The notes beneath the pieces are model-generated. The model was not told where the DNA came from and did not search any database. It worked only from the letters and a program-made list of their open reading frames with translations. From Paracyclopina nana (Eukaryota > Arthropoda > Copepoda > Cyclopoida > Cyclopettidae), in NCBI GenBank assembly GCA_019096065.1, contig JAGUCH010000004.1, forward strand, positions 1,240,001 to 1,304,000: a stretch of 64,000 nt of DNA. The letters run 5' to 3'. The translations under genes and the position numbers were made by a program. Below are positions 1 to 11,608 of this stretch, in pieces (positions within the stretch are counted from its first letter, which is position 1; each line of letters opens with the position of its first letter).

Positions 1-745
1 ATTCCCACGAGCACTCAACGGGTTGACAAAGAGGGAAACGAAGCTTCGCGGAATTGAAAACGGCCTCTTTTCCACTCATCAGCACGCGACGACTACTTCA
101 GCCTGGGAACCGGACCGAAACACGGTGACATGCCCATGCAGTCGCACTTTAATGAACGCAAAGAGCAGCTATACATGTAGGGAGTGGCTCATCACGACAT
201 GACACGTGCATTTTCCGAAATGCTCACCGATTCCGAACGTTTCGTTGTTCGGGCAAAAGTGCAGCCTAACGATCGGGCGAGCCACGTGGCCTCCGTGACC
301 CCGAGCTGGCTCCGGCTCGGGTCTGACGATGGGGGAAGAGTAGCAATAATGATGTGCAATAAGTCGATCGTGCACGTGCGCACTTTGTTCGGTTTGTTTG
401 TTCGCGAAACGAAGGGGGGGGAGCGCGCGCGCTGGCTGGCGCGCGGCGGAGGTTCGCGGAATTTAAATTGTCTATTTTTGTTTTGAAAATGCATTGGCAT
501 TGACGAGATGCCTGGAACGATGGTAAAGCGCGAGGAGATCGTAAAGTGCCACCGCGGCCGCGGCAGGCCCCGAAAACGCGCCCCGCTGCGCGAGATTGGA
601 GAGGCGCTCGCCCGCGCTCAGCGCTCCTCGCCAACGCGCGCATCGCAGCTCGCAGTCTCAGCCCGACTCAGTAATCAGTTGACTCGAATCGCGCGAACTC
701 GACGCAGCCACGTCAAAACTCCAAATTCAAATTTCCAAACGCACG
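1..745 (+). other. Upstream region and CpG-rich 5' flank of the first HLH gene
   Basis: No gene is seen upstream of the ATG at 746. From about 400 the sequence becomes very GC- and CpG-rich, with G-runs and GCGC tracts at 411-450 and 545-640, unlike the AT-rich DNA further on. This fits a CpG-island promoter and 5' UTR. An AT-rich patch (aatttaaat, around 460) could serve as a TATA-like element, but this is weak. The long open frames here arise from high GC and are not convincing coding sequence. Confidence 0.5.
203..378. promoter_or_regulatory. Three CACGTG E-boxes upstream of the HLH gene
   Basis: Three perfect palindromic CACGTG hexamers lie at 203-208, 283-288 and 373-378, between about 370 and 545 bp upstream of the ATG at 746. 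CACGTG is a class B E-box bound by bHLH and bHLH-Zip dimers and by Hairy/E(spl)-type repressors. Being upstream of an HLH inhibitor gene suggests control by the bHLH network, which is inference. One such site is expected about every 4 kb by chance, so three in 176 bp is notable. Confidence 0.35.
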
Positions 746-1135
746 ATGGTGGTCAAAGCGAAAACGCCTCCCCGACCCCGAAACTCCGAGGCCGACGAGG
801 AGGACAGCAGCGACCCCGAGGTGGCCGCCCCGCAGCCCGCGGCCGACCCTCTGCGCGGCGTGTCGTCGAGCGGAGGACTCGGCAAAGCCAAGTCGACGGA
901 GCTGGAGTTCTCAAGGCTAAAGCACCTGGTGCCTTCCATCTCGAAGAAGCAAAGCGTGTCCAAGCTCGACGTCATCTTGGAGGCCATTCGCTACATCGAC
1001 CAGCTGCAGGACCAGCTTCTGGAGCAGATGACGGAGCAGAGGCTGCACCCCAGCCTCGCCGCCGACCTCATCCTCGGCAAGGAAAATGCGCCCGGCGTGG
1101 ACAGCCTGCGACGACCTCAGCAGCCGCGCAAATGA
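746..1135 (+). CDS. ID/extramacrochaetae-like HLH protein without basic region (paralog 1)
   Basis: Predicted 129-aa nuclear regulator. Residues ~53-93 form a helix-loop-helix: helix 1 around EFSRLKHLVPSI, a short loop, and helix 2 from VSKLDVILEA to LQDQLL. The region before helix 1 lacks the Arg/Lys-Glu-Arg basic motif needed for DNA contact. By analogy with ID proteins it should dimerise with bHLH activators and keep them off E-boxes (family knowledge plus inference). The N-terminal 50 residues are acidic, Ser- and Pro-rich and low complexity. A KEN tripeptide at residues 112-114 resembles an APC/C degron. The ATG has A at -3 and G at +4. The frame is closed by TGA with no need for an intron. 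It is closely similar in the HLH to the minus-strand gene at 40326-40739. It may not be a direct orthologue of emc, because helix 2 differs from the usual ID consensus. Confidence 0.85.
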   Translation: MVVKAKTPPRPRNSEADEEDSSDPEVAAPQPAADPLRGVSSSGGLGKAKSTELEFSRLKHLVPSISKKQSVSKLDVILEAIRYIDQLQDQLLEQMTEQRLHPSLAADLILGKENAPGVDSLRRPQQPRK

Positions 1136-1465
1136 AAGGCCCTCGTCGTCGTCGTGGCCTTTGTACCGTCTCAAGTTCTGTGATACGCGCCAGGGCTCCG
1201 TTGTGGATCTCAACTTTCTCCCACGTTTCATTTCGAAGAATTACAACTCAGAAGAAGAAGACGTCGTCGTCGTTAATTCGTTGCCGCCGCCGCCAGAATT
1301 GGATCTTCGGCAACGCGACGGCTAGGACAATATATACTACTTATCATTATTCTCCATACACATATGACCACTACACTTCGATTTCAAGCTCTCTCTAGAA
1401 GTAGTTGTTGACTCGATAGAGCGCCATTGTCTGTGATTTACTGTAATAAAGCGATTATCGTAATA
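1136..1465 (+). other. 3' UTR of the first HLH gene with poly(A) signal
   Basis: The stretch after the stop contains GTCGTC repeats (about 1143-1157 and 1260-1274) and then an AATAAA hexamer at 1445-1450. That would place the cleavage site near 1465 and give a 3' UTR of about 330 nt. No other open frame is credible here. Confidence 0.5.
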
Positions 1466-2475
1466 ATGACACGGACTCGTCACATCCCATATAAAGGCTT
1501 TTTTTCGGCCATATCCATCATAAAACCACGTTACGTTTGTCAATGCAAAATTCCGTTCCCAGGGTCTTTTCTGAAAAGAGCTGCTGCTACTTTTGCGGCT
1601 TCCTGTTGGTTCCACCAATGGATCGGTATGATACATAGCATTATTGTTACGGGGCCACCTGTTTGCGGGAGAGAAATTTGGAATCGTGGTGGTGGTGGTG
1701 ACCTCTTGCCTCTTTCACACAAATGCCATCATGGATGGTGGTTTTGACGGTTTTCAAAGAGAGCAACTTTGGCTGAAAAAATCGTGGGGTCAAGCCGTGA
1801 CGAAAGGGAAATAACACCGAGAGCATCATCATCATTATTATTATAACATGGCTTGGCCACGCCAAAATCTCAAGAGTATGAATGACTTCTGATTCAAAAA
1901 AGGCAATTATATGCTGCTGTAGAAAGTTCCCTTATTCATGGCATGAAATCTCAACATCTTTTCTTGGCAGTAAATGACCAAAGTATGACTCGGCTGAAAA
2001 GATCCTGGGATCAAATGGCCAAGCCTTTTGTGTGAGCACCACCACTAAAATGATGTGGAGCACTACATTTATGCTGTTCCCACGACGGCCACCAGACTAA
2101 TCATTGGGAAAAAGGATACTCCTCTGTAGATGCCATTCGTGAGCAATCAGCAGTCGTTTTTGGCATAAAACGTGCCATGGTGACAGATGGCTGAAGAAGT
2201 CAGGTTAAAATGGCAATTACCACTTTCATCTCATCTCCTTGGTTCTTTTTTTCACTTGGAAAACTAGTCACACAAATTGGCAGAGACAAAGCTGGGGCCA
2301 AAAGACAAAAAGTCCCCCTTAAAATATGCTGTAGTATGAGCTCAGTTGGTCACGGTACGGTGCCAGAGCAATAAAACAGCTCAAAAGAGAACCTTGAAAC
2401 AAAAGGAGGAGAAAAAGCTAACCGTCCTTTCAGAGCAACCTTTCTTCTCAAGTTGAAACAAGGGGCTACTACTTA
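1466..2475. other. Intergenic, nothing recognised
   Basis: AT-rich single-copy-looking sequence with short CAT/TTA microsatellite-like runs near 1825-1845. I see no gene, RNA or clear transposon boundary. Confidence 0.4.
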
Positions 2476-3029
2476 ATTGGGCTTTGCTCACGGAGGCTCT
2501 GGTAGTAATGATTTTTGCCGCTAGGAGGAGCTTATGATACCCCAGCTAATAGCATTGTAAGCTAAGCGGGCTGAAAATTGAATTTCGATCTTTTTCTGTT
2601 TGCACCCGCCCCGCTACTAGCCCCGATCTAAAAATATTGAACCTCCGATCAAGTTAAAAAGCATCCAGATTTGATATATTTCAACAACTTCAGTAATATT
2701 TCAGTCTTCTAATTTTTGAAAAGCAAGTTTTTATCTTGTTTTGTAGCTATTTTAAGGGCAAATTCAGTAATAATTGCATGCTTTGTAGGACAATTTGCCC
2801 AATAAAATCAAGCTTGATCCACTGTGGAGCTTTCTGGAACAGGCAGAACATCTCTCCTTTCTTGACAAAAATGCCAAATATTTCGTTTTTTTAAGTCAAA
2901 AAGCCAAATGATAACGATTATGCGACGAACTAGTTGAAACGACACTGAAAAAGAATCGGAGGTTACTTCTAATGCCATCTTTTTTACATTATTCGGAAAA
3001 ATGTAACTACACCGTGAGCAAAGCCCAAT
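2476..3029. mobile_element. MITE family I, 554 bp, TA-flanked
   Basis: The ends are perfect 18-bp inverted repeats: ATTGGGCTTTGCTCACGG at 2476-2493 and its complement ending at 3029. Both ends are flanked by TA (2474-2475 and 3030-3031), as for Tc1/mariner-type target duplication. No transposase frame is present, so it is non-autonomous. The interior is AT-rich. Confidence 0.6.
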
Positions 3030-5570
3030 TAGAGGCATTTTGAAAGATTCACAAAATTAATTGCCTCACTCATGATGATGATGATGGTATGAGTATCTTG
3101 AGAGAAATTCCTGGGTTGAGTGGAAAATCTTGTCACGCCATAGTTTGCCCCCAAAAAGAGTTGGAGCTGCCGGGTGCTGTCCCCTAGGGGAACCTCTTAA
3201 CAGGTTGTTGTTGTTTCACAGTTTGCTCCTCAAAAAAATGTCCATCCCCGAGCTGATGGTGTAGTGTAGGGCCAAAAGTCGGGTGAGCCGGCTTGGCAGG
3301 GCATTGGCGGAGTGCATTGGCACTCCTGGCTGCGGACTCCCTTGGAAAAATACTCCTTAAAGTGGTCAGTTTGGCGCCGGAGTGTCGGATGCCCACCTGT
3401 GCTAAACAGTCAATGTTGATCCCGCGGCGATTACTCTTCCCAATTGTCTTTTTCCCAGCCAACAACTTCAACTTTTTGACCCAAACCTCCAGAAGAATCC
3501 CTATAAAGAAGATATGGATCTCTCGTCTTATGGAGTGACTTGAACGCTGATGCATATCTGGGCATTTTATGTTCCTCTTGAATTAAACCTTATCTCAACC
3601 GTCTGAAGTCAGATTCCCTTTTCCCCTCAGATTATTCATCCAGATTCATTCGGATTATCGAGGTCAGGTTGCTCAGGATATGATATTTTTTCCTCGAGTG
3701 ACTTATATACGAGTGCTAAGCAGCCAGACTCATATGTATGCTAGACGGTGCAGAAATTCGATCCGGACTATAAAATAATCTTGAAGCTCGGCGACTCGCA
3801 TATACAGCATATACGATTTTTGTCCCGAGAGCTTTAAAAAGTGCAAACACCTGCAAAAAGCCATGCACTTCTTCCAGGCAAAACAACATTAATACTAGCA
3901 CAACGATAATTGTGTTTAAATTAGGAATAAGATTGGTATATTGTTATATGGCCTCGCGTTTTCACACAGAAATCTCGCCGGAGTAATTGAGGCACACAGG
4001 AAAAAAAGAGTGACTATAAAAATGGTCTGGAGGAATGACACAAAAGCACGCAACTCCAATCTGAGGAAAATTTGTCGTTCTCGTCAGGTTTTTTTTACAA
4101 TGGCCCAAGAAGAAAAGTTTACGATTGCAGGAAGAGTCATGCGATTATTTTGAGTGGAAATCATCAAATTGAGTCCTAATTGCACCGCGAGACCCAAAAC
4201 TAATGTGGAAATTGCAGCAGGAGAAAGAGGCCGACCTCTGAACCCCAAATTGCGAAAATTGGCTGTTTTTCTCAATTATCAGCATAACTACAACCCACCA
4301 CCAGTTTGCGGACGAGCTCTCTGCCAATCATTAAAGTTAATAAACGGCTATAACTACTGAAGTAATGGCTCAGACAGCAGCAGAAACAGCAGCGCTAAGT
4401 TGTTGATTGTAGCATAGTTCACAATGAGGCGTCATCTGGTCAATTTGCAAAAACCAAGAGAAGTCAAAACAAAACTAATGGATTATTGCAGCCCGTTTGT
4501 TTTGCCAGCAGATTTCAGCTCCAGATAGCCCATTTCTCAAGCACTAAAAAACTCTAAAAGAGCAGACAATTCCAAATCAAACCTTTTACAATTGGCAAAT
4601 AAGTGGAAAAACAGGCTGGAGATTTAATTGCTGATGAATAAAGGTTGCAGAGCTCCAACCAGTTCCCATTTAAGCTTTTAAAAGCTGGTGATCAAGAGTG
4701 GTTGAATGCAAATGCCATGAATTGTAGTTCTTTTAAAAGGCATTCTTTGGTCGAGGTGCGAGAAGAGGAAAGGGCGGCCATTATGTTACAACAACCTTTG
4801 GGCTTATGCAAATAAGCCTCCTTGTTAAAAATCAGTTTTCTTGGCACCTGGCGGCCAACTTTTAATGAGCCGCTCAGTGAACATTCACATTTTTTGATGA
4901 GGCTTGTTAGGCGCAATCTTTTCCTTTCCCACGTCGCTTTGCTTTGCTGGCTCAAATTGAGTCTTATTATTGCGCAAAAACGAAAAATGTTAGAATCTCT
5001 TGTGGCTTTGTTTGCTTGTGTGATCGGGGATTAGCTTTGCATTTTCCCGAATTCCAAACTTTTCAATCAAGAAACAGCGCAGAGAGCTTGAGGCCAGCTT
5101 TCGTCGTTCCAATTTCGGGTCTGGAATGAGGCATTCGCATGATGTTCAACTTAAGCAGAAATTACTTTTTTGTTCACACTGAAATCCATTTCACATGATC
5201 TGTGTGCTACAGATTTTCCAAAACACTTGAAATTTGCGGTCAGCCACGACCGCATATCACGACACATAAATTGCCGGAAAGGCGCAAACTATAGACTCCT
5301 CATTCATAACAATAACAATCAACTAGCGAGGCAGCTATCGGACGTTAGTCATCAAAATAGTAGGTGAAAATCTTGTCATTGAGGGATCGAGATACTACTA
5401 CTTTTTAATTTTGCCTTAAAAAAGGTACATCGCCTTTATTCAATTTTCGCCTACGTTACGACCCGAATTTTTTCGCTAGGCGTCGCTCGAATGTTTTGAA
5501 TGAGGAGTCAATTGTTTCCAAAATGTCAGCGCGCAACAGGCATCTGAAATCTGCTTTTGTTTTCAAATTA
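3030..5570. other. Intergenic, no gene recognised
   Basis: Mostly AT-rich DNA with a GAT microsatellite at about 3074-3087. The segment 3180-3560 is clearly richer in GC than its surroundings and is open in more than one frame on the minus strand, but I recognise no protein in any frame. The rest shows no gene or clear repeat boundary. Confidence 0.35.
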
Positions 5571-6110
5571 ACTGTTATCGGGGCTACCAGATGTGGGCTG
5601 GCGAAAGTCACCACTTGCAAACTATTAGAGTTGGAAAACTGTGTTTTAAAGCTCACGTCATGAAAATATGATGAGCTTCATGTTTTGATTTGAATTTAAC
5701 TGGGTACTGGGCTACCAGATGCAGACTCACGAAAGTCGCCAAATTCTCACAATTTGGGCTGGAAAATTGTATTTTAACACTCAAAGCTCACACATCCACT
5801 GATGATAGAATGAAGGCGAGCTTTTATGTTTTGATTTGAATTTAACTGGTTATAAGGCTACCAGATGTGGATGCTCAAAAGTCACCAAAATGCATTCTAT
5901 GAATTTGGAATGTGTTGAATGGAAGCTTTTTGTTTGGAATTCCACTGTTGCCAGGGCTGACAGATGTGCAGTTTGGAAAGTCACCAAATGCATACAATTA
6001 CAGCCCTCTAATTGGAAAGCAAGGTCTTAACAAGCACATCGCCTCTAACTGATGATTGATGATGAAGAAGACAAGCTTTTGGATTCAACTCTTGCCAGAT
6101 GTGGATGACT
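5570..6110 (+). repeat. Degenerate tandem array, unit ~100-150 bp
   Basis: About four diverged copies share the order: ctaccagatg, then cgaaagtcacca, then aattagagttggaaa, then agctcac and gatgat. They start near 5580, 5708, 5850 and 5950. A further copy lies at about 7978-8065, on the far side of the inserted element at 6155-7924. Copies are 70-80% alike by eye and not coding. Confidence 0.5.
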
Positions 6111-6154
6111 TTGCCCCACTAAGTGTTTTCGCTCCAGGCGCCAAACTGATTTTT

Positions 6155-7924
6155 GGCTTACCTAAAAATTATAGTAAGTTACGGCAGATAATTTGTATAT
6201 CATGCCTTATTAAAGTTTGATTTTCAACTTATTTGCCAATCGAATAAGTTGGCTGTAACTTACACAAATTATTTTCAAATTATGATAAGTCATAGAAATA
6301 ATTTGGTGATAAATGCAATTATCACAACTTACAATAATTTGACCAATGGGCAACTTACAAAACCAATTGCAATTGAAATTTTCAGTTGCTTATAAGGGAT
6401 GGTTTTAAGGTGACCAATAATTTAAACCACCTTGCCATGTGACGTCAACCTTTCACCTTAACTCTGTACCAATTTGATTCTAAGTTAAAATAATGAGATC
6501 TTTGTATGTGATTAGATGATATTTATTATCACATGAAAATCAGCTTGATTGACATAAAAACTTGTGATACTTTTGGCTTATTTGTCATTATTTTTCAAAA
6601 ACATGACTGCTACATTTGAAAACCTGTAATAAGTTGAACAACCAAAAAGCAACTTACAATAAGTTGACAGCTGAATAAATAATAAATATTCAGCTGAAGC
6701 ATCATTAAAAAGTCGTCAAATCAAAGGTGGATAAAACCAAAGTTCAAAAAACAGCCTACAAAGATAAAATCATTAAAAATCACTGCAATCCTGCGTTCAA
6801 GATGCAAAAAAGCTCATCTCCAGAGACTCCAGAGCAGAATGCGATCAGGTAATCGTATTTTATTTGAAAAATCATTCACAGTTCGTGAAAAACAAGAACA
6901 GCAACAGGCCAACAGCTGATTTTCTGCCCAACAGAAAAAAGAGGAAGCAAAAAAGGTAGATGAAACAAGGCATTCACAGCCAAAAAGCCTCGGATTCGGC
7001 CGTAGAAAAGTCTCGAATTCGGCCGTCAAAGCAGCCTCGGATTCGGCCGTAGAAAAGTCTCGAATTCGGCCGTCAAAGCAGCCTCAGATTCGGCCGTCAA
7101 AAAGCCTCGGATTCGGCCGTCAAAAAGCCTAGGATTCGGCCGTCAAAAAGCCTAGGATTCGGCCGTCAAAACGCCTCGGATTCGGCCGTAGAAAAGTCTC
7201 GAATTCGGCCGTCAAAGCAGCCTCGGATTTGACCATTAATCAGCCTCAACATTCACAGTCAAAAAGCCTCGGATGCGGCCGCCATAAAGCCTCGGATTCG
7301 GCTGTCAAAACGCCTCGGATTCGGCCGTCAAAAAGCCTCGGATTCGGCCGTCAAAAAGCCACGGATTCGGCCATTAATCAGCCTCAACATTCACAGTCAA
7401 AAAGCCTCGGATGGTGACTAATCCCAAGTCTCCAGCACGCCCCTTCGTCCCTTCACCTAGGAAGTTTCCATCAGAATACGTTTCGGCAGAAATGGCACGT
7501 CTCCAGGAAGAGCAAGATCAATTCAGTCAAAAGGACAATTGAATGAAGAATCAAAATTATGAAAAATTACATTATTAATGCGTTGAAAGCAATTCTCATT
7601 ACAAAAAGCCAATATGAAATAACAAAAGATTAATAAACCTTTAAAAATGAACTTTTCACCAAATGACTATTTTTTTCGGCCGACTTATTTGAGACTGATA
7701 AGAGCTAATGCGCAAATGATTCACACATTTGTAAATTGACCATCAATAATTCTCGTTTATTTTCACCGACTTATTGTGCTACTGATCAACAACTTATAAT
7801 TGAATTATCAAGTTGCTGTAAATAATCACAACAAAGACTGTAGTAAAATTATCTGCAACTTATGAAGCCAACTTATACGTCACATATCACTATATAAAAA
7901 ACTTGGCTTTAAGGCTTACCTAAA
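6155..7924. mobile_element. Composite AT-rich element carrying a minisatellite
   Basis: The segment interrupts the tandem array described just before it. Both edges carry the same 12 bp, GGCTTACCTAAA, at 6155-6166 and 7913-7924. Just inside are diverged inverted copies of a motif containing GCAGATAATTT (about 6170-6195 and 7838-7865). Repeated AACTTA(C/T)AA-like motifs fill both flanks, and the centre is the 23-bp minisatellite. No transposase was recognised. The true class is unknown. Confidence 0.4.
6977..7412 (+). repeat. Minisatellite, 23-24 bp unit, about 18 copies
   Basis: Tandem variants of a unit containing gcctcggattcggccgtc, with alternates having gtctcgaattcggccgt. Two longer interruptions contain cagcctcaacattcacag (about 7240-7260 and 7378-7397). 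The unit length is not a multiple of three, so the short open frames across it are not conserved protein. There are no unique spacers, so it is not a CRISPR-like array. Confidence 0.8.
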
Positions 7925-8547
7925 CCAACTTAGATCCAACTTAGATCCAACTGAAGGTAAGGCACAACACTTTGTGGGGTGGTGGAAAGTCACCAAGTGC
8001 AAACAATTAGAGTTGGAAAGCAAGGTTTCAAGTCGCCAAGCTCACATCCTCTCGCTGATGATGAATGATGGAGAGCAGCTAACTTGACTTTGATTTCACG
8101 TGTTGGCCATCTGTGAAGTCTAGAATTATGACCTCTGAGGCCGACACTTTCGCATGTGTGGGAATCAGACTAGGGTGTCGCACACGTGCATTTTGGAAGC
8201 TGATCTGGAGGACATATGCCATTCTTTAACAACTGGTCCAATCATGTACTAGCTAGCTGCAAAGAAGACGACATCACTCTGCAGTTGGACCACTATTACG
8301 ACACTACTATAGGCCCAGATGCAGGACACATGTTTGCAGCAGCAGCAACAACGGAAAAAATTATCATTTTTCTTCTTCGCCGCACCCAGTCTAACATCCA
8401 ACAAATGAAGATAAAGGAAGCTCTTGAACTTGAATTCACTGCATTTTTTCCTAGCATTCTCTAAATACTGCTTATTTACTTTTAACAGAAAAAAGGGTAT
8501 ACTAGGTCAGTGTCAAGGAGTTGTACACAAGGGCTGGACTTTTTAAC
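7925..8547. other. Intergenic with one array copy
   Basis: It begins with a short direct repeat (tagatccaact twice at about 7930-7952) and a stray copy of the 5.6-6.1 kb tandem unit. The rest is non-repetitive with no recognisable gene. The 82-codon frame at 8216-8464 has no domain I recognise. Confidence 0.3.
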
Positions 8548-8915
8548 TTCGAAAGCCAAGTCGTTTTAACTTAGACAACATCTACACTTCAGCTTAGTCA
8601 AGATAGTTTGTAGACACCTTTATTTAGCTTAGTCGTTTTTGCTAAGACAGATTTTAGCTTAGAAAACATGCCTAGTAGTTGCCTTAACTTAAACACAATT
8701 TAGTTTGTTTTATGTTAGACACCCATAAGTATAGTTGTTTTAGCTAAGACATTCAAGATATATCTTAACTTCGGGCATAGTCGTTTTAGCTTAGACAACA
8801 TGCCTAGTAGTTTTATGTAAGACACTACAATCTTACAGGCTTTTTGCATCATAGTTGTTTTAGCTAAGACACAATTTTAGTGAGAAGTTTTTTTATGTTA
8901 GACACCTTCTAGCTT
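8548..8915 (+). repeat. Degenerate tandem repeat, ~40-50 bp unit
   Basis: Repeated variants of tagttgttttagctaagaca occur at least eight times between 8548 and 8915, some ending in caacatgcctagtag. The divergence indicates an old array. It is non-coding. Confidence 0.55.
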
Positions 8916-9544
8916 ATAGTCAGTTACTGTAGTACAAAAAGTGTCTATGTTAAAGATGGCCCCCATTTCACTAGTTGTGATCATGTGCTTTTTTGCCTTT
9001 GAAAGACACTGTCCAGACATCATAAATGTACTATTGGGCGGTGAATCTGTGTGTGTTGCATACATATCAGAGGTTAGCATTAGCGTGAATGTGGGGTCCA
9101 CATAGTACTATAAATGAGTTTGAGGTGCATGCTGGATTTTTGTGGGATATCTGTATGTGTACTGCTAGTACACTGCTGCAGCTAATGTAAATTGTGGAAA
9201 CAGATGCGCGCGTATAAGCTCTCGATGATCGCACAGGCCAAAGCTGCGAACGAATGGCGACCAGATAGTGCAGTCAACTATGATTTCTCCCTGCATACAG
9301 AATTTGACCTCACCATTCATCAGTCAGAGGATTCAGCCCTGGGCCTTTTCTCCGCGCTTCATCATGATGACAACTCGTAATGCATGCCAATGAGCTTCTT
9401 CGTGTGGGGCAGATTTATGCAGATGAGGTATATGGTATGCTAAATGTCAGAAACACGAGTCGTGACTCTTTAACGTGGCATTCCAGAGGGTATACTAATT
9501 TTTTACCTCAGCATCAATAAAGGGCTTTTGCATCTGCTTAGTAT

Positions 9545-10056
9545 AGCATACAGAATATTCTCCGAAAGAAGCATAAATGAATGGGCCGAATTGACTGTAG
9601 CTCGGTTGAAATTTCGGTGCCGCATTCTGTATAGCATACAGAATGCGGCTCCGAAAGAAGTAATTAAATGGGCCGAATGGGCTGTGGCGCGATTGCAGTT
9701 TCAGAGTCGCAAACTGTATGAAAAAAAGGTTTTCCTACACAAATGATGCATGGCCTCATCAAGTATTTATGTATACAGAATGCGGCTCTGAAAATGCACT
9801 CAGCCGGCTGCTCTTAAGAATTGAATAAATGGGCCTAATTGGGTGTAGTGCGGTTGCAATTTTGCAGCCGCACCCTGTACAACACACAGAATATTCTCCG
9901 AAAAAAGTAAATGAATGGGCCGAATTGACTGTAGCTTGGTTGATCGGTGCCGCATTCTGTTTAACATACAGAATGCGGCTCCGAAAGAAGTAAATAAACA
10001 GGCCGAATTGGCTGTGGCGCGGTTGCACTTTCAGAGCCGCAAACTGCATGGAAAAA
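9545..10056 (+). mobile_element. Cluster of five family D MITE copies
   Basis: Five ~90-120-bp copies lie head to tail. Each starts near cagaat(g/a)(c/t)(g/t)(g/c)ctccgaaa and ends in a complementary ccgcattctg-like motif, with aaatgggccgaattggctgtag inside. Copies 1-2 (about 9550-9722) and 4-5 (about 9895-10050) look like a duplicated pair, with a divergent copy (about 9775-9895) between them. Flanks are TATA-like. Confidence 0.6.
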
Positions 10057-11207
10057 AGGCCTTATCAAGCATCCAATTCATCATCGGATTTCTCACATGT
10101 TTTTCCCTCAATTTGGGATAATTTTTGCGTATTGAATTTCTTCCTTCTTTCTCATCAGCTGCAAGTGCACACAATTTGTGTCGTTTCGCACAGGGCAAAA
10201 GCAGCTCTCGAGTCCGCAGGTGGAACATTTCCCACTCCTCATTACCAAGATCCTTCAGGAGGGCACAACACATGCCTAACCAAAAAAACGAGGAATGTAA
10301 GGGAGGGTGGAAAAAATCTGCCCCATCTGCCAAATACTGCTTTTTTGCACTATATAGTATACTGTCCTGGCTGCAGCTGGGAGCATTCAATAATTTCACC
10401 AATAATACACACTTTTAATTCCCTATACACGCGCAAGCAGGTCTGCATTATTGGAGAGCAGGAGCACAATTAATGGCAAGGAAAAGCTTTTGTCTGGTCA
10501 ATAATGAACAGCCAGTGTGTGTGTGCTTATTGGGTTTAGCTGGCAGCACACAAGCCTTTCATTGTTGCTACTAGACTGGCAGAGCCTAATAGTAATGTGC
10601 TTTGGGTCACCTGTTCCACTTCTCACAAGCATGAATCTTGCACACTTCGTTTTCACATACGAACCTTCACATCTGCTGTAGCAGCAGCAGCATGGCCCCA
10701 AGGAGCTTTCCAAGTTTCTGAGAGCATTTTCCAAAAAGGTTTGCCTAAGCTCCTGGCATGCATGGGTAAATGTCCAAATGACAAGCTGTACACTGAGTGA
10801 GTAAAAGAAGCATACAAGTAATCACAAAGCAGCTAGCTAGGCGGCCTCAGAGCAACACTTTCCCACTTTTCTCTCCATATTGCAACTACTGTGGCACAAA
10901 GAGAGTGTAAGACGTGTGTGAGTTGAAACACGTGGTTTTTGACAGGTGCTCTCGTTCACACATATCCAACATATACTTTATGCTACTGTAGTAGTAGCCC
11001 TGGTACGTGGAAAACTTGGATAAACTATGGCTACTACAATATAGTATATGTGAAAGACCCTGGGATAATCTTTGAGAATTGAGGAACACGCACAATTTTG
11101 GCGGTGTAATATTTATTTACATATAGCGCGAGATTGTAAAACCGGCTGAGAATAACGCTTTAAAATTAGTCCTTAAAGCCAGAGTTGAGGGCCATGCTTA
11201 ACAATTA
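10057..11207. other. Intergenic, nothing recognised
   Basis: AT-rich sequence with no recognisable protein, RNA or transposon ends. Open frames up to 141 codons occur at 10048-10473, but several overlap on both strands without domain content. Confidence 0.35.
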
Positions 11208-11608
11208 GCCCGTTCTCAAATTAGCTAAGCAGAGCTCTTTGAAGTTAAGCAAGGCTCTTTAGTAGCGAATACCTCAGAAATTACTGAGCCGATTGGAACC
11301 AAACATGGTAGGCGTCTTCAATGAGACTATCTATGGCTGAGTTCCAAAGTTGATTGAGATTGGAGGCCACCAACTTGAGGACGTTTATGTGAAGCAAGGC
11401 ACCTTGGCTTAACATTGAAAGCGGGGAAAAATGGCCTCCACAGATCGGCCTTCAATCCGGATGTTTTTTTAAATGAGCAATTAATAGGGTCAACTCACGA
11501 ATCATGCCAAGTTTGGTGCCGATCGGCTCAGTTGTTGTTGAGATATGCGCCTCCAAAGAGCCTTGCTTAAATTTATTGGAGCCTAGCTAGAAAAATATGA
11601 GAACGGCC
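11208..11608. mobile_element. Foldback MITE family A, copy 1
   Basis: A 401-bp element starts GCCCGTTCTCA and ends TGAGAACGGCC, with TA on both sides. The whole element is an imperfect hairpin: the gagccgattgg...ttggtaggat segment recurs inverted in the second half. It contains the family hallmarks agcaaggctcttt and aagagccttgctt. There is no coding capacity. Confidence 0.7.

Noticed and set aside
508-1398. 296-codon Arg-rich frame overlapping HLH paralog 1
   Set aside because: It is a GC-rich shadow frame of the HLH gene with low-complexity Arg/Ala/Pro content.
6977-7412. CRISPR-like regularly repeated array
   Set aside because: The repeats are contiguous 23-24-bp variants without unique spacers, in a eukaryotic context. 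It is a minisatellite.
7229-7417. Repeat-protein gene in the minisatellite
   Set aside because: Unit length is not a multiple of three, stops interrupt neighbouring units, and no conserved start or domain is seen.
10048-10473. 141-codon plus-strand frame and its antisense partner
   Set aside because: No domain, overlapping frames on both strands, and it starts inside a family D MITE.
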